DNA of 50,956 nucleotides from Legionella worsleiensis (GTDB taxonomy: Bacteria; Pseudomonadota; Gammaproteobacteria; Legionellales; Legionellaceae), in the NCBI RefSeq assembly GCF_001467535.1, contig NZ_LNZC01000022.1, positions 41,960 to 92,915 of the forward strand. Direction: 5' to 3'. Made by a program: the position numbers and the translations under genes. The notes beneath the pieces were generated by a model. The model did no database searches and was not told where the DNA came from. It worked only from the letters and a program-made list of their open reading frames with translations. Positions 23,060 to 33,509 of the stretch are shown one piece after another (the stretch's first letter is position 1; each line of letters starts with the position of its first letter).

Positions 23060-23084
23060 CCGGGTGCGTTGCGAACGCACCCGG
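23060..23084 (+). terminator. Bidirectional terminator between dnaE and a convergent gene
   Basis: An 11-bp perfect GC-rich stem (CCGGGTGCGTT / AACGCACCCGG) with a 3-base loop lies between the two convergent genes and is followed by TTTAACTT on the plus strand. It probably stops dnaE transcripts, and the structure would also form in minus-strand transcripts. Confidence 0.75.
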
Positions 23085-23090
23085 TTTAAC

Positions 23091-24368
23091 TTAACTTGTA
23101 AGTTCAAGTTGAAAGGGTGAAGAACTGGCTGGTTTTGATTCTTCATGAGCGCTTTGGTCAGTTTGACCGCTTAATTGCAGTTGCAATTGTTGGATAATTT
23201 CCGCAGGAAACTGACTCTTGATATCGTCGATTAAAAATGGCTTTTGGTTAATGTAAAGATTTCCTTCTTTAAATTCAATTGCTTGAACGTCAGGGTGCAG
23301 TTCAGGGGTGGTTTCTGAGTCAGGACTGAATTTTATTTCAACACCACTTATCATGTGGGCCCCGTCTTTAATGCGAATACCTGTTGTAGTATTAGGTTTT
23401 TCCGAATAATAACTGCTAATAATTGCACAGGCTTTACAAAGTAAATTATAAGCAGCATCTAAAGGTAAGCCCACTCCAACACCAACTCCTTGTCCCATGA
23501 TTCCCATTACTGTACCAAGAATGTGTGCAAGACTAATACTGCAAAAAGTTGTGATTAATTTGCATGCAATAATTTGAGAGAATAAGGCCACACCCATAGG
23601 ACCTGCCGATCCTATCATCAATAACGAGCTGCCAATTAGCGCAGTAAGTTGGAATTTTACAGGAATACCTTGAACCGAGTCAGTCAATATTTGGCCACTC
23701 ATACAACCTAGGGTTGCTCCTGTGTAGGCAAAGGCAGCCCCAAACATGGGTTGAGTGATGGATGTGATGGGGTAATTTTTATAGGGATTTTCCTCTTTGG
23801 CATTTTCGCATATTCCGGCGAGGTATTTACAAAAGGCATTCCACTCATCTTCTGAAAAAGGTTCCATATCGGCTTCTCGAAGTTTCTGATTGGCATGAGT
23901 AAGCGCCATGAGAGATGAGTTAATGAAGCGATTTGCAGTCATATAACAGGCTAATTTATCATCTTCTTCAAGATAATTTTGCTCATTTATACCTAAATCC
24001 CTATTGATTAAATTATATAAAACCGAGTTTTTTTTTGGTTTGGATATTTGTGATTGCACATAAATACACGCAGCAATCATGATTTTAGAGGCGATAAAAT
24101 GAGCTTCCAAAGGACCGGCCCATAAGGTGGCATTCTGTTGCATGGTCTGAACTTGTTCGTCACGAAGCAGGTTTGCTGAGAAAACAACGAGCATTTTTTT
24201 AATAAATTTTGTTTGCACGTCACGTGCTACTACGTCTGTACCGCCAAGTATAATGGGTTTACCAAACATGGAAGGAGTTTTGTCCAGGTCGACTTTACGT
24301 TCTTTTTGATAATCATCACGCAAAAAACTGATACTTGTAAATACACCCGGTGGTAGAATATAACGCAT
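23091..24368 (-). CDS. Unrecognised protein, candidate Dot/Icm effector
   Basis: I do not recognise this protein of about 425 residues. The first half is polar and helical. Around residues 225-315 there is a Gly/Ala-rich, strongly hydrophobic block (GAAFAYTGATLGCMSG through GQGVGVGVGLPLDAAYNLL) that could span or insert into membranes. A polar C-terminal region ends in HEESKPASSSPFQLELTS. That tail (Glu pair, Ser-rich, hydrophobic near the end) resembles type IVB secretion signals of Legionella effectors; this is inference. I prefer the start at 24368 (MRYILPPG) because GAGG lies 6 bases upstream; an ATG at 24380 would add four residues. Confidence 0.6.
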   Translation of the reverse strand: MRYILPPGVFTSISFLRDDYQKERKVDLDKTPSMFGKPIILGGTDVVARDVQTKFIKKMLVVFSANLLRDEQVQTMQQNATLWAGPLEAHFIASKIMIAACIYVQSQISKPKKNSVLYNLINRDLGINEQNYLEEDDKLACYMTANRFINSSLMALTHANQKLREADMEPFSEDEWNAFCKYLAGICENAKEENPYKNYPITSITQPMFGAAFAYTGATLGCMSGQILTDSVQGIPVKFQLTALIGSSLLMIGSAGPMGVALFSQIIACKLITTFCSISLAHILGTVMGIMGQGVGVGVGLPLDAAYNLLCKACAIISSYYSEKPNTTTGIRIKDGAHMISGVEIKFSPDSETTPELHPDVQAIEFKEGNLYINQKPFLIDDIKSQFPAEIIQQLQLQLSGQTDQSAHEESKPASSSPFQLELTS

Positions 24369-24433
24369 AATAGACCTCATTTCCTATGATGAATTTCCTT
24401 TAGTATTTTTTATATTACTAATTCATTGATTAA

Positions 24434-24463
24434 TTGCAATCATATTTGGTTATTTTTTATAAA
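24434..24463 (+). promoter_or_regulatory. Candidate promoter upstream of the polysaccharide genes
   Basis: TTGCAA (24434-24439) and TATAAA (24458-24463) are 18 bp apart in the 300-bp AT-rich divergent region between the candidate effector gene and the UbiA-family gene. It would make a leader of about 220 nt. No other clear structure is visible in this stretch. Confidence 0.35.
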
Positions 24464-24691
24464 ATTTTTGCCCAATAAGTTTGAGTTCAGGCGTAAAAAA
24501 TCTTGTTTTTTTATTTTAATTTCCAATGATATGGTTGAAGAAAAGGGTGGAGGTAGTTATTCTAGGCAAGCCTTTTGCTGATTGAGCAAGATTGAAGTGT
24601 GACGCATTTTTAGGGTAAAAAAAGGGTTGGGTTTAAAGAAGTCCATTTAATAAAGACTAAATTACAGACAGTCTCCAAAAAGGTACGATTC

Positions 24692-25540
24692 ATGAATAGG
24701 TTAATTAATTTTTTTTTACTGCTTAGGGTATCTCATTGGAGTAAATCGGTCTTTGTTATGCTGGGGTATTTTTATACGCCTGTGCCCGGGTATTTGGTCC
24801 CCGCTTTATTGGCTTCATTGTCTTTTTGTTTGATATCCAGTGCTGTATACATTTACAATGACATTCAAGACCGGAATGAGGACAGTTTACATCCCTATAA
24901 ATGCCATAGACCTCTGGCCAGTGATCTGGTTTCTGTTTCCGATGCTGTCATTATGTTGTTTTTGCTTTTGGTTGCTGGATTGATTCTGGCCGCTTTTATC
25001 TCGAAACAACTGGCGATTATTCTAACCGGGTATTTATTGGTTAATCTGGCATATAACCACATGTTAAGGTTAATACCCATTCTTGATGTAGGCTGCATTG
25101 CTTTGGGTTTTATGCTCAGAGTACTTGCTGGAACAGTGGGGATAGGACTTCCTATTTCGGGTTGGCTGATTGTTGCCGCAACCTTGTTAAGTTTATTTAT
25201 CGCTTTAAACAAGCGTCAATTGGAGATGCATTTAGGATTAAAAAACTCCACTCGTATTGTTCTTAGAAAATACAAACCTGCGCTTCTTCAACAGCTTATT
25301 ATTGTAACGGGAGTAGCCAGTTTTGGTACTTACTTGTTTTACACCGTATATGCACGTGATGAGTCATTTTTCTTTATATTAACTTTGCCGTTTGCTGCAA
25401 TTGCATTATGGCGATTTGCCTGGTTATCTCACTGTAATGTTGAAAATGATGATCCTGTTAATGTATTTCTCGGTGACAGATTATCTCGGTTGAATCTTTA
25501 TTGTTTCGTCATTTTGACTTTCATGGCTTTGACTTCATGA
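24692..25540 (+). CDS. UbiA-family prenyltransferase, decaprenyl-phosphate phosphoribosyltransferase-like
   Basis: This 282-residue membrane protein has about eight hydrophobic segments and the UbiA Asp-rich motif in the form NDIQDRNEDSLHPYKCHRPLA (residues 56-76). The form NDxxDxxxDxxHPxKxxRP, together with DVGCIALGFMLRVLAGTVGIGLPISGWL and ALNKRQLEM further on, matches the 5-phosphoribosyl-1-diphosphate:decaprenyl-phosphate transferases (Rv3806c type). Those enzymes start synthesis of decaprenyl-phosphoryl-arabinose. This fits better than ubiquinone or heme enzymes, but the substrate is inferred. It overlaps the next gene by 4 bases (ATGA). Confidence 0.75.
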   Translation: MNRLINFFLLLRVSHWSKSVFVMLGYFYTPVPGYLVPALLASLSFCLISSAVYIYNDIQDRNEDSLHPYKCHRPLASDLVSVSDAVIMLFLLLVAGLILAAFISKQLAIILTGYLLVNLAYNHMLRLIPILDVGCIALGFMLRVLAGTVGIGLPISGWLIVAATLLSLFIALNKRQLEMHLGLKNSTRIVLRKYKPALLQQLIIVTGVASFGTYLFYTVYARDESFFFILTLPFAAIALWRFAWLSHCNVENDDPVNVFLGDRLSRLNLYCFVILTFMALTS

Positions 25541-27048
25541 AATCTGGTTTGCGTTGGTATGACGGCTTTTTTGTTTTGTTGTTTTTTTATTTGCTGGTGT
25601 TACAAATTCAGGCGATTTGGCCTTTTACTGTAGATGATATGTACATTTCCTTACGCTATGCCAAAAATTGGGTGTCAGGAGATGGTTTGCTATGGAACGT
25701 TGGTTCGCCTCCGGTTGAGGGATATTCCAATTTCTTTTTTGTTGTATTAGCTGCGTGTTCTTTATTAGTCAATGCAGATCCGGTGCTTACTCTAAAATTG
25801 GCAGGTTTTGCTGGTTTGATTTGTCTTTGTATTTTTCTGTATTTATTAAGCCGATTTTGGTTCACTCCAAGGGTATCTCTTATTCCTTGCATTGTAGCCT
25901 TATTGTATAAAGGACAAATCATCTGGGCTGTTAGCGGTTTAGAAACAGCCTTTTATCAGGCACTGATTTGTGGTGCTGTGTATTTTATCTTCAGAGGAAT
26001 GGGATATGCTCCATGTTGTGACGTGCGAGGAACAATCAGGCTTTTTAGCTTGTTTATTGCAGGAGTCTTACTTGCATGGGCAGGAATGACACGGCCTGAG
26101 GCTCCTGCGTTAGTTCTTTTATTTTTTCTTCTTATGTGGTGGGATAGGCCGCAAAATATGCGGGAACAGTACCAAAGAGGCATGGTGTGTTTTAGTGCTC
26201 CTGTCATTTTAATTTATTTGCCTTATTTTTTCTGGCGTTGGAGTTATTATGGATATTTGTTCCCCAATTCTGTCTATTGCAAAGGTTTTAACGAGGTATT
26301 TTTATATAACCTGGATTGGGATTATTTAAAATTAATTGCGCCTTTTGTTGTCTTGTCTATTCCTGCATTTTGCAAAGCCTGGGATAAAAGGTACTTTTTT
26401 TTGTGGCTACCCAGTCTGGTTTATCTCATTTTGCTTAGAGATGCTAATCCTGTAGTTGCCTTTGATAATCGCCTTTTCTTGCCGGCGTTTGTATTATTAA
26501 TCCCCCTTGCTTTGCGGGGCCTTGAGCAACTTGTTTTACCGCTATTGAACGAGAAAAGCGCTATTAAGTCAGGACTTTTTTATGTTCTTTTTGCCTTTAT
26601 ACTGGTTTTGTTTATACCCATGATGTCTGTGGGGCAATATCGCTATTTTACTGAGAATCCGGTGCGAGGTGAACAGTTGCGGTACTCTGTTGTTCAGTGG
26701 TTGAATACCCATTCCAGAACTAATGATAGAGTTGTTTTGGGAGATTCCGGTTTAATTCCTTATTTAAGTGACTTGCATTTTATTGATTCTTTTTGTCTCA
26801 ATAATTTAGCCATGACGCACTATTCTGTAAAACAAAGGTATAAAAAATGGTGTCAGCACCTGATGATCGAACAGCCGGAAATAATTATTTTGACTTCTTT
26901 GATAAAAAATGGTCAAGTTTTTTACGAGCCCGGTGATGAGTGTCTTAAAACAGCGCTTTCCAGTCACAGTGGCTATACAATGCGCCAATCGTTCACCGCA
27001 ATAAATCCTGATTCAAAGTATCGATATGAATTGTTTACGAATTTTTAA
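25537..27048 (+). CDS. Multi-spanning membrane glycosyltransferase, AftB-like (GT-C)
   Basis: The 503-residue protein has ten or so membrane segments and, just after the first, the stretch VDDMYISLRYAKNWVSGDGLLWNVG followed by VEGYSNF. An acidic pair in the first periplasmic loop is the hallmark of GT-C lipid-phosphosugar-dependent transferases, and the whole DDxYISxRYAxN...EGYSNF pattern recalls the mycobacterial arabinofuranosyltransferase AftB. I chose the start at 25537, which overlaps the UbiA-family stop in ATGA, over a start at 25501 inside that gene. With its partner it may add a pentofuranose from a polyprenyl-phosphate donor to a surface glycan; this is inference. Confidence 0.6.
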   Translation: MKSGLRWYDGFFVLLFFYLLVLQIQAIWPFTVDDMYISLRYAKNWVSGDGLLWNVGSPPVEGYSNFFFVVLAACSLLVNADPVLTLKLAGFAGLICLCIFLYLLSRFWFTPRVSLIPCIVALLYKGQIIWAVSGLETAFYQALICGAVYFIFRGMGYAPCCDVRGTIRLFSLFIAGVLLAWAGMTRPEAPALVLLFFLLMWWDRPQNMREQYQRGMVCFSAPVILIYLPYFFWRWSYYGYLFPNSVYCKGFNEVFLYNLDWDYLKLIAPFVVLSIPAFCKAWDKRYFFLWLPSLVYLILLRDANPVVAFDNRLFLPAFVLLIPLALRGLEQLVLPLLNEKSAIKSGLFYVLFAFILVLFIPMMSVGQYRYFTENPVRGEQLRYSVVQWLNTHSRTNDRVVLGDSGLIPYLSDLHFIDSFCLNNLAMTHYSVKQRYKKWCQHLMIEQPEIIILTSLIKNGQVFYEPGDECLKTALSSHSGYTMRQSFTAINPDSKYRYELFTNF

Positions 27049-27113
27049 TGCGATGATGAGTAACATGGTGTAACATCCTTTTTAACTATAATGGATTTAT
27101 AACTGTATATTAT

Positions 27114-28982
27114 ATGAAGCATAGAATTAAGATTTTAACAAAAAAATTACTGTCAAAATTTCCAGTTATTCTTTTTGATATAACAGCAATCCCAGTGGCA
27201 TGGTACGCCGCATACTGGTTACGGTATAATATGCAGCCTTATCCAAGCATGTTAACGTCAACACATTCTTTTGTGGCCTTGGCTTTATTGTTTGTGGTTC
27301 AGGTCAGTTGTTTTTATTATTTTAAAATTTACAGGGGATTGTGGCGTTTTTCTTCTTTAAATGACGTGGTTCGTATTTTAAAAGCTACGGTTGCTGCCAT
27401 GATTCTGGTCATCCCCGTATTTTATGCGACTTCAATCTTACACCATTTGTCTCGTTCTGTTTTTCCTCTGTATTGCATTATTTTGGCATCTATACTGTGC
27501 GGTGGTCGTTTGTTGGTCAGATTGCAATGGGACAGAAGAGGGCGTAGCAGTAAAATATCTGATGTAAGACGAGTTTTAATTGTTGGTGCAGGTCAGGCAG
27601 GAGAAGGGTTAGTTCGCGACTTAAAGCGAAGCAGTTACTACCAGCCTATAGGTTTTGTTGATGACAACATAAGTAAGCGAGGGCTTGAAGTTCATGGCGT
27701 CAGAGTATTGGGAACTACTCGTCAAATCGCTGACTTGGTCAGACAAAACGTGGTCGATCTGATCTTCATTGCCATTCCTTCAGCGCGCTCAGCGACCATG
27801 CGACGAATTGTAACCTTATGTGAAATCAGTAATGTGCCTTTCCGGACTTTGCCCAGTATTTCTGCTTTGGCCGCAGGACGGGTAGAGGTCAACGCTTTAA
27901 GACCCGTAAATATTGAAGATTTATTAGGAAGAGATCAGGTAACGCTCGAATGGGACAAGATAGCGACTACGATCACTGGAAAACGTGTGCTAATTACTGG
28001 TGGGGGTGGATCCATTGGTTCTGAATTATGCCGTCAGGTGATGGCCTTAAATCCACAGAGCCTTGCCGTAGTTGAAAATTCTGAATTTAATCTGTATCAG
28101 ATTGAGCAGGAACTCAAAAGGAATTTTCCCGATATTCCTGTAGATTTGGGATTAATCAGCGTTACTGACGAAGTAGCGATAAATCATTTGTTTCAACGAG
28201 TTCAACCCGAAATTGTTTTTCATGCCGCAGCTTACAAACACGTTCCCATGCTACAGAATCAAATCAGAGTAGCCGTGAATAATAACGTGCTGGGTACTCA
28301 GGTTGTTGCCAAAGCCAGCGTGACTGTTGGGGTAGATAAGTTTATTTTGATTTCTACAGATAAAGCAGTTAATCCAACGAATATTATGGGTACGACCAAA
28401 CGTGTGGCCGAGATTTATTGTCAGAATTTGAATACACGGGTTGAAACGCAATTTATTACGGTTCGTTTTGGTAATGTTTTGGGTTCTGCTGGCTCTGTTG
28501 TTCCGTTGTTTCAAAAGCAATTGCAAGCAGGGGGACCATTAACCGTCACTCATCCCGATATGCAACGCTATTTTATGACCATACCAGAAGCTTGCCAACT
28601 GATTTTACAAGCCATGGTTAACGGCCATGGTGGTGAAATATTCGTTCTCGATATGGGTGATCCGGTTAAAATAAGTTATCTGGCAGAACAAATGATTCGT
28701 CTGGCGGGAAAAGAGCCAGGCAAGGACATCATGATTGAGTACACCGGATTGCGACCTGGTGAAAAAATGTATGAAGAGTTATTCCATGAAACAGAACAAT
28801 TAGCGCCCACCGAACATGAAAAATTGTTTAAAGCCCGGTTTCGAGAAATAGACTGGTACGAACTGACTCAAACTATGAGGATGTTAAACACGGCCTGTCA
28901 TGATCATCAGGATGATGAGTTGCTTATTTTGTTAAAAAGCCTTGTTCCAGAGTTTCAACTGGATTCATTGGCTGCGGTCTAA
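27114..28982 (+). CDS. Nucleotide-sugar 4,6-dehydratase, WbpM/FlaA1/CapD type
   Basis: The 622-residue protein has four N-terminal membrane segments, a first Rossmann site (LIVGAGQAGEGLVRDL, about residues 155-172) and a second, catalytic SDR domain with ITGGGGSIGSELCRQ at about 295-310. The catalytic region STDKAVNPTNIMGTTK has Met where ordinary SDR enzymes have Tyr, the Ser-Met-Lys arrangement known for WbpM and FlaA1. Members convert UDP-GlcNAc to a 4-keto-6-deoxy sugar for O-antigen or capsule precursors. It lies 65 bases after the glycosyltransferase and reinforces a surface-glycan role for this block. Confidence 0.88.
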   Translation: MKHRIKILTKKLLSKFPVILFDITAIPVAWYAAYWLRYNMQPYPSMLTSTHSFVALALLFVVQVSCFYYFKIYRGLWRFSSLNDVVRILKATVAAMILVIPVFYATSILHHLSRSVFPLYCIILASILCGGRLLVRLQWDRRGRSSKISDVRRVLIVGAGQAGEGLVRDLKRSSYYQPIGFVDDNISKRGLEVHGVRVLGTTRQIADLVRQNVVDLIFIAIPSARSATMRRIVTLCEISNVPFRTLPSISALAAGRVEVNALRPVNIEDLLGRDQVTLEWDKIATTITGKRVLITGGGGSIGSELCRQVMALNPQSLAVVENSEFNLYQIEQELKRNFPDIPVDLGLISVTDEVAINHLFQRVQPEIVFHAAAYKHVPMLQNQIRVAVNNNVLGTQVVAKASVTVGVDKFILISTDKAVNPTNIMGTTKRVAEIYCQNLNTRVETQFITVRFGNVLGSAGSVVPLFQKQLQAGGPLTVTHPDMQRYFMTIPEACQLILQAMVNGHGGEIFVLDMGDPVKISYLAEQMIRLAGKEPGKDIMIEYTGLRPGEKMYEELFHETEQLAPTEHEKLFKARFREIDWYELTQTMRMLNTACHDHQDDELLILLKSLVPEFQLDSLAAV

Positions 28983-29192
28983 TCCAGAATTTATAAAATT
29001 TTGGAATGCAACGGCTAATAATGGACATGCGCAAGCGTGGAGTGATGAACATTTTTAGATGACGGACTTGCAAAAAAAAAGGAAGTCACGCAACAATGTA
29101 TTATGGTGCTACTCTTTAAATTGTCTCCACGCTTTGACCATGCTTCACAGTGAGACAGGGAATTCTATTTAAGCAGGGATGACGACACGATT
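28983..29192. other. Intergenic region with a separated 10-bp inverted repeat
   Basis: AAGCGTGGAG near 29033-29042 and its exact complement CTCCACGCTT near 29126-29135 lie about 80 bases apart in the leader of the efflux operon. The two arms could close a long stem. The function is unknown. Confidence 0.4.
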
Positions 29193-30311
29193 ATGTCCTC
29201 TAAATCAATATTGCTGTGTACAGTAGTTTTAATGGGACTTTTTTTAGCGGCATGTAATGACAATAAACCCCTCACCAATACTCCTCGCCTTGTTCCGGTA
29301 GCCCAACTTGGTTTTACCAAAATTCCTTTAACAAAGACGTATATAGGAATTACCCAATCCGTAGCTGAGGTGGGTATTCGTGCACGAGTTGAGGGTTTTT
29401 TGGTTAGAAAAAATTTTACCGAAGGCAAACCGGTTAAAAAGGACCAGTTAATTTACGCCATAGATCCTAAACCATTTCAGGCTCAACTGGATTTGGCAAA
29501 AGGGCAGTTGGCCAAAAGCATTGCTAATATGGAATATCAAAAGGTACAGTACCAGAGATTTAAAGAGCTGGTTAAAAAAGGAGATGTATCACAAACCCGT
29601 TTTGATGAAGCCAATGCACGCTATACCGAAGCTCAGGCTGAAACCCTGGTACAAAAAGCACAAGTGGCAACTGCCGAGATTAATTTGGGTTATTGTTCCA
29701 TGTTGGCCCCCTTTGATGGAATAATTGGTAAAAAATACGTGGATTTGGGAAATTTGGTAGGTGGCGCAGACAATACGCTACTGGCTAATATTGTTCAGCT
29801 AAATCCTATCTATGTTATGTTTAGTCCCAGTGTTGAAGATTATGCTATTTTTCTTAACTACAGAAAAAATATGCCTTTTCATGTTGAGGCTGTCCTGCCT
29901 TATAGTAATCAGCTCGTCTTTAAAGGTAAGGTTGATTTAGTCAATAACCAGGCAGATACATCAACTTCTACGATTTTGATGAGAGCACTTGTTGAGAATC
30001 CAGAGCAACTCCTCTTGCCTGGAGTTTATGTGACTCTTCATGTTGAACTTACCAAAGAAGAGTCGTGCATCCTTGTTCCGGCCACCGCAGTGATCGAATC
30101 GCAAGGGCAAAGAACAGTTTATCTGGTGAATAAAAAAAATCAGGTTGAGGCACATGTAATTCACACCAGCGGAATGTATCAGCAATCCTATATTGTGATC
30201 TCAGGCGTTAAAGATGGTGATTTACTTATCTTGAACGGGCTACAAAAGATTAATCCGGGTGATGCGGTCAAGCCCGAACTGCAAAAACAACACGGCTCAA
30301 ATAATGGTTAG
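29193..30311 (+). CDS. RND efflux periplasmic adaptor (membrane fusion) lipoprotein
   Basis: This 372-residue protein has a lipoprotein signal (LFLAAC, Cys21). The membrane-fusion-protein order follows: a barrel-sandwich/lipoyl half ([33 protein letters not shown]), an alpha-hairpin (about residues 90-160), the second lipoyl half ([19 protein letters not shown]) and beta-barrel domains. It matches AcrA/MexA and would bridge the RND pump to an outer-membrane channel. No channel gene is present, so it probably uses a TolC encoded elsewhere. Its stop overlaps the pump start by 8 bases. Confidence 0.92.
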   Translation: MSSKSILLCTVVLMGLFLAACNDNKPLTNTPRLVPVAQLGFTKIPLTKTYIGITQSVAEVGIRARVEGFLVRKNFTEGKPVKKDQLIYAIDPKPFQAQLDLAKGQLAKSIANMEYQKVQYQRFKELVKKGDVSQTRFDEANARYTEAQAETLVQKAQVATAEINLGYCSMLAPFDGIIGKKYVDLGNLVGGADNTLLANIVQLNPIYVMFSPSVEDYAIFLNYRKNMPFHVEAVLPYSNQLVFKGKVDLVNNQADTSTSTILMRALVENPEQLLLPGVYVTLHVELTKEESCILVPATAVIESQGQRTVYLVNKKNQVEAHVIHTSGMYQQSYIVISGVKDGDLLILNGLQKINPGDAVKPELQKQHGSNNG

Positions 30312-33300
30312 ATTTTTTATTTACAGGCCTGTCTTTGCGATGGTAATCGCCATTTTAATGGTATTGGTTGGCAGTATTTGCATCTTTACACTGCCTGTCG
30401 CTCAATACCCCTCTATAGTTCCTCCTGAAGTTCAAGTCAGTGCTCAGTATATAGGCGCAAGTTCGCAGGTAGTGGCTGATACGGTGACGACTCCTCTTGA
30501 ACGAAACATTAACGGTGTGGAGGGGATGATTTATATGTCTTCTAACAGCACCAACAATGGCGATTCGGTAATCAGTATTACTTTTGATGTGGGGTATGAT
30601 ATAGATATTGGTGCTGTTGATGTTTTGAATAATGTTAATACTGCGAATTCTTTACTTCCTCCTGAAGTGATCCAGGCCGGTATTACCATTCAAAAAGTGT
30701 CTACAGATATGGTTTTGGTGGTTAATTTAATATCACCTGACGGGACTTTGGATGATGTGTTTCTCAGTAATTATGCAGACATTCATCTTACCCCAGCAAT
30801 AGAACGTATTCCTGGGGTTGGTAATGTAAATAATTTTGGCCTACTGCAATATTCAATCCGTATCTGGTTAAATCCTGATAAGCTGGCCAGTATGGGAATT
30901 TCTCCTCTTGAGGTTATCAATGCAGTTAAAGAGCAAAACCATCAAGCGCCGGTGGGAGTCGTTGGTCAACCCCCGGTTCCCAAGTCCATTCCTTTTCAGT
31001 ATCAAATTACGACCTTGGGACAATTGAGCGACGTTCACCAATTTGAAGACATCATCGTTAAAACCAAAGATAATGGGCAGATAGTTCGATTAAGGGATTT
31101 GGGGCGTGTTGAAATGGGCGCACAAACCTACATCAATACATCACAACTCAATGGGAAGCCCAACGCCAGTCTTGGTGTATATCAATTACCGGGAGCCAAT
31201 GCGTTACAGTTGGCTGATGGTATCAGAACACTAATGGATAAAATGAAAAGGCAATTCCCTAAAGGAATGGATTACACCATAGTTTATGATACCACCCAAT
31301 TCGTCAAGGAGTCTTTAACTGAGGTAGTGCTTACTCTTTTTGAAGCAATAGGTCTGGTTTTTATAGTGGTTTTTTTATTCTTGCACAATTGGCGAACCAC
31401 GCTGATTCCATGTATTGCCATTCCAGTTTCTTTGATTGGCACGTTTATTTTATTCAAAATATTCGGTTTTTCCATTAACACCTTGAGTCTTTTGGGACTG
31501 GTTCTAGCCATTGGATTAGTGGTTGATGATGCCATAGTTGTTGTCGAGAATGTTGAAAAAAAATTGGAAGAAAACGTCACGGATATTAAAGAAGCCACTT
31601 TGCTTGCAACAAAAGAGGTGCAAGGACCTATAGTTGCAACAACATTAATTCTGCTGGCTGTGTTTGTACCCGTTGCTTTCATTCCAGGAGTAACCGGGAG
31701 TCTTTATAATCAGTTTGCACTGGCTATTGCCTTTTCTGTGGCATTATCTGGAATTAATTCATTAACCTTAAGTCCCGCTCTTTGTGGTTTGTTATTGAAA
31801 CAGAAAGAGCAGCCTCGGTTTTTCCTGTTGCGTTGGTTTGAGCATGCTTATCAGGTCATACTCAATCATTATGCAAAGACTATAACCTGGTGTCTTAATC
31901 ACAAAAAAACCGTGATAATTATTTTTGTCCTTTTAGGTGCAGTGACCATTTTGATTTTTAAATCTTTGCCTAGCGGATTTTTACCTGAAGAGGATCAGGG
32001 GTATTTTATTACTGCTGTTAAAGGGCCTGATGCTTCTTCCCTTCACAGAACAGAAGAAACAGTCAAAAAAGTCCTTAAGATTTTAGGGGAGACAGATGGT
32101 GTTGCTAACGTAATCAGTATTAATGGGTTTAATATTATTGATGCAATTAATCAGCCTGATTCAGCGGTGCTTTTTGTCGTATTAAAGCCATGGTCAGAAC
32201 GTAAAACGCCAAGGCTGAGCGTTACGGGGATTATGAATACGGTACAGGCGCAGTTTAATGATATAAACGATGCCAGAATAGGTGTCTTTAATGCCCCCAC
32301 TATTCCAGGATTAGGATCTGTGGGTGGGTTTGAACTGGAAATAGAGGATGTCAACAATCAAGGTGTTAATCAATTAGCCGCAGTGGTTAATCAATTTGTG
32401 AAAGATGCGAATAATGAGCCGGCAATTCGGGGACTATTTTCTGATTTGTCTGTCGAGGTACCGCAATTATTTTTGAATATAGACAGAACAAAAGCCAAGG
32501 CGTTAAATGTGTCTATTGATGAATTACTGGCAACCTTGCAAATTTATTTAGGTTCGTTTTACGTGAACAATTTTACCAAATATGGGCAAACCTACAGAGT
32601 GATGATACAAGCTGAGGGTGATGCAAGGGCAGAGGTTACAGACATCAGTGCGCTTTATGTGAAAAGTAATCATGGTACTATGGTTCCTTTAAGCAGTTTG
32701 CTGCACGTTGAATACATTCATGGCGCTTACAATATACCTCATTATAACCTGTACAATGCTGCTGATTTGAATGGTGCCGCAGCCCCGGGTTATAGCTCTG
32801 GTGAAGCTATTGCCGCTTTAGAACACCTGGCGGCAGAAAAATTACCTAAGGGATATGCTATGGAATGGACTGGGATTACCTATCAACAGCTCAAAGCAGG
32901 CAATATGGCTGTATTGATTTTTATCTTATGTTTAATTTTTGTTTTTTTGTTTCTTGCTGCTTTATACGAAAGCTGGTCTATGCCGCTGATGATTTTATTG
33001 GTAGTTCCGCTGGCACTTTTGGGTGCTGGTTTGGCACTCATGCTCCGACATCTCGATTTGGATGTGTACGCTCAAATTGGTTTAATTTTGTTGATTGGTC
33101 TGGCGGCAAAAAATGCGATTTTGATAGTAGAATTTGCTAAAGAAAAACGGCGAAATGGTGCATCGATAATAAATTCCGCTAAAGAGGCTGCTGCATTACG
33201 TTTAAGACCTATTTTAATGACCGCTTTTGCCTTTATTTTTGGTGTAATGCCGTTGACAATGGCAACTGGGGCAGGGGCTGCCAGCCGCCATTCAATAGGC

Positions 33301-33399
33301 ACCACGGTTCTGGGGGGCATGTTGGTTGCAACCGTTCTGAGTTTATTAGTGGTTCCAGTCTTTTATGTGGTGATTGAGACATTGAGGGAACGACATTAA
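30304..33399 (+). CDS. RND multidrug efflux pump, AcrB/MexB (HAE1) type
   Basis: The 1031-residue protein is a complete HAE1 pump with twelve membrane helices and two large periplasmic loops. The proton-relay residues are present: the Asp pair in [15 protein letters not shown] (helix 4), the Lys in [18 protein letters not shown] (helix 10) and the Arg in [10 protein letters not shown] (helix 11). The start at 30304 ([17 protein letters not shown]) fits the family exactly; an earlier ATG at 30259 lies inside the adaptor gene. It forms a tripartite exporter with the adaptor just upstream. The drug range cannot be told from sequence. Confidence 0.95.
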   Translation: MVRFFIYRPVFAMVIAILMVLVGSICIFTLPVAQYPSIVPPEVQVSAQYIGASSQVVADTVTTPLERNINGVEGMIYMSSNSTNNGDSVISITFDVGYDIDIGAVDVLNNVNTANSLLPPEVIQAGITIQKVSTDMVLVVNLISPDGTLDDVFLSNYADIHLTPAIERIPGVGNVNNFGLLQYSIRIWLNPDKLASMGISPLEVINAVKEQNHQAPVGVVGQPPVPKSIPFQYQITTLGQLSDVHQFEDIIVKTKDNGQIVRLRDLGRVEMGAQTYINTSQLNGKPNASLGVYQLPGANALQLADGIRTLMDKMKRQFPKGMDYTIVYDTTQFVKESLTEVVLTLFEAIGLVFIVVFLFLHNWRTTLIPCIAIPVSLIGTFILFKIFGFSINTLSLLGLVLAIGLVVDDAIVVVENVEKKLEENVTDIKEATLLATKEVQGPIVATTLILLAVFVPVAFIPGVTGSLYNQFALAIAFSVALSGINSLTLSPALCGLLLKQKEQPRFFLLRWFEHAYQVILNHYAKTITWCLNHKKTVIIIFVLLGAVTILIFKSLPSGFLPEEDQGYFITAVKGPDASSLHRTEETVKKVLKILGETDGVANVISINGFNIIDAINQPDSAVLFVVLKPWSERKTPRLSVTGIMNTVQAQFNDINDARIGVFNAPTIPGLGSVGGFELEIEDVNNQGVNQLAAVVNQFVKDANNEPAIRGLFSDLSVEVPQLFLNIDRTKAKALNVSIDELLATLQIYLGSFYVNNFTKYGQTYRVMIQAEGDARAEVTDISALYVKSNHGTMVPLSSLLHVEYIHGAYNIPHYNLYNAADLNGAAAPGYSSGEAIAALEHLAAEKLPKGYAMEWTGITYQQLKAGNMAVLIFILCLIFVFLFLAALYESWSMPLMILLVVPLALLGAGLALMLRHLDLDVYAQIGLILLIGLAAKNAILIVEFAKEKRRNGASIINSAKEAAALRLRPILMTAFAFIFGVMPLTMATGAGAASRHSIGTTVLGGMLVATVLSLLVVPVFYVVIETLRERH

Positions 33400-33450
33400 A
33401 AATGCGGGAGTTTTGCAATAAACTGAGAAAAATTATAGTGATAATTTTGC

Positions 33451-33490
33451 AAACCCTATTCATTAATATCCGTTGAAACGAATAGGGTTT
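33451..33490 (+). terminator. Inverted repeat, probable terminator of the efflux operon
   Basis: The arms AAACCCTATTC (33451-33461) and GAATAGGGTTT (33480-33490) pair perfectly over 11 bp with an 18-base loop, in the gap between the convergent pump gene and the 605-residue gene. The symmetric A and T ends suit termination in both directions. Confidence 0.6.
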
Positions 33491-33509
33491 GAACCAAAAG
33501 TGATATACC

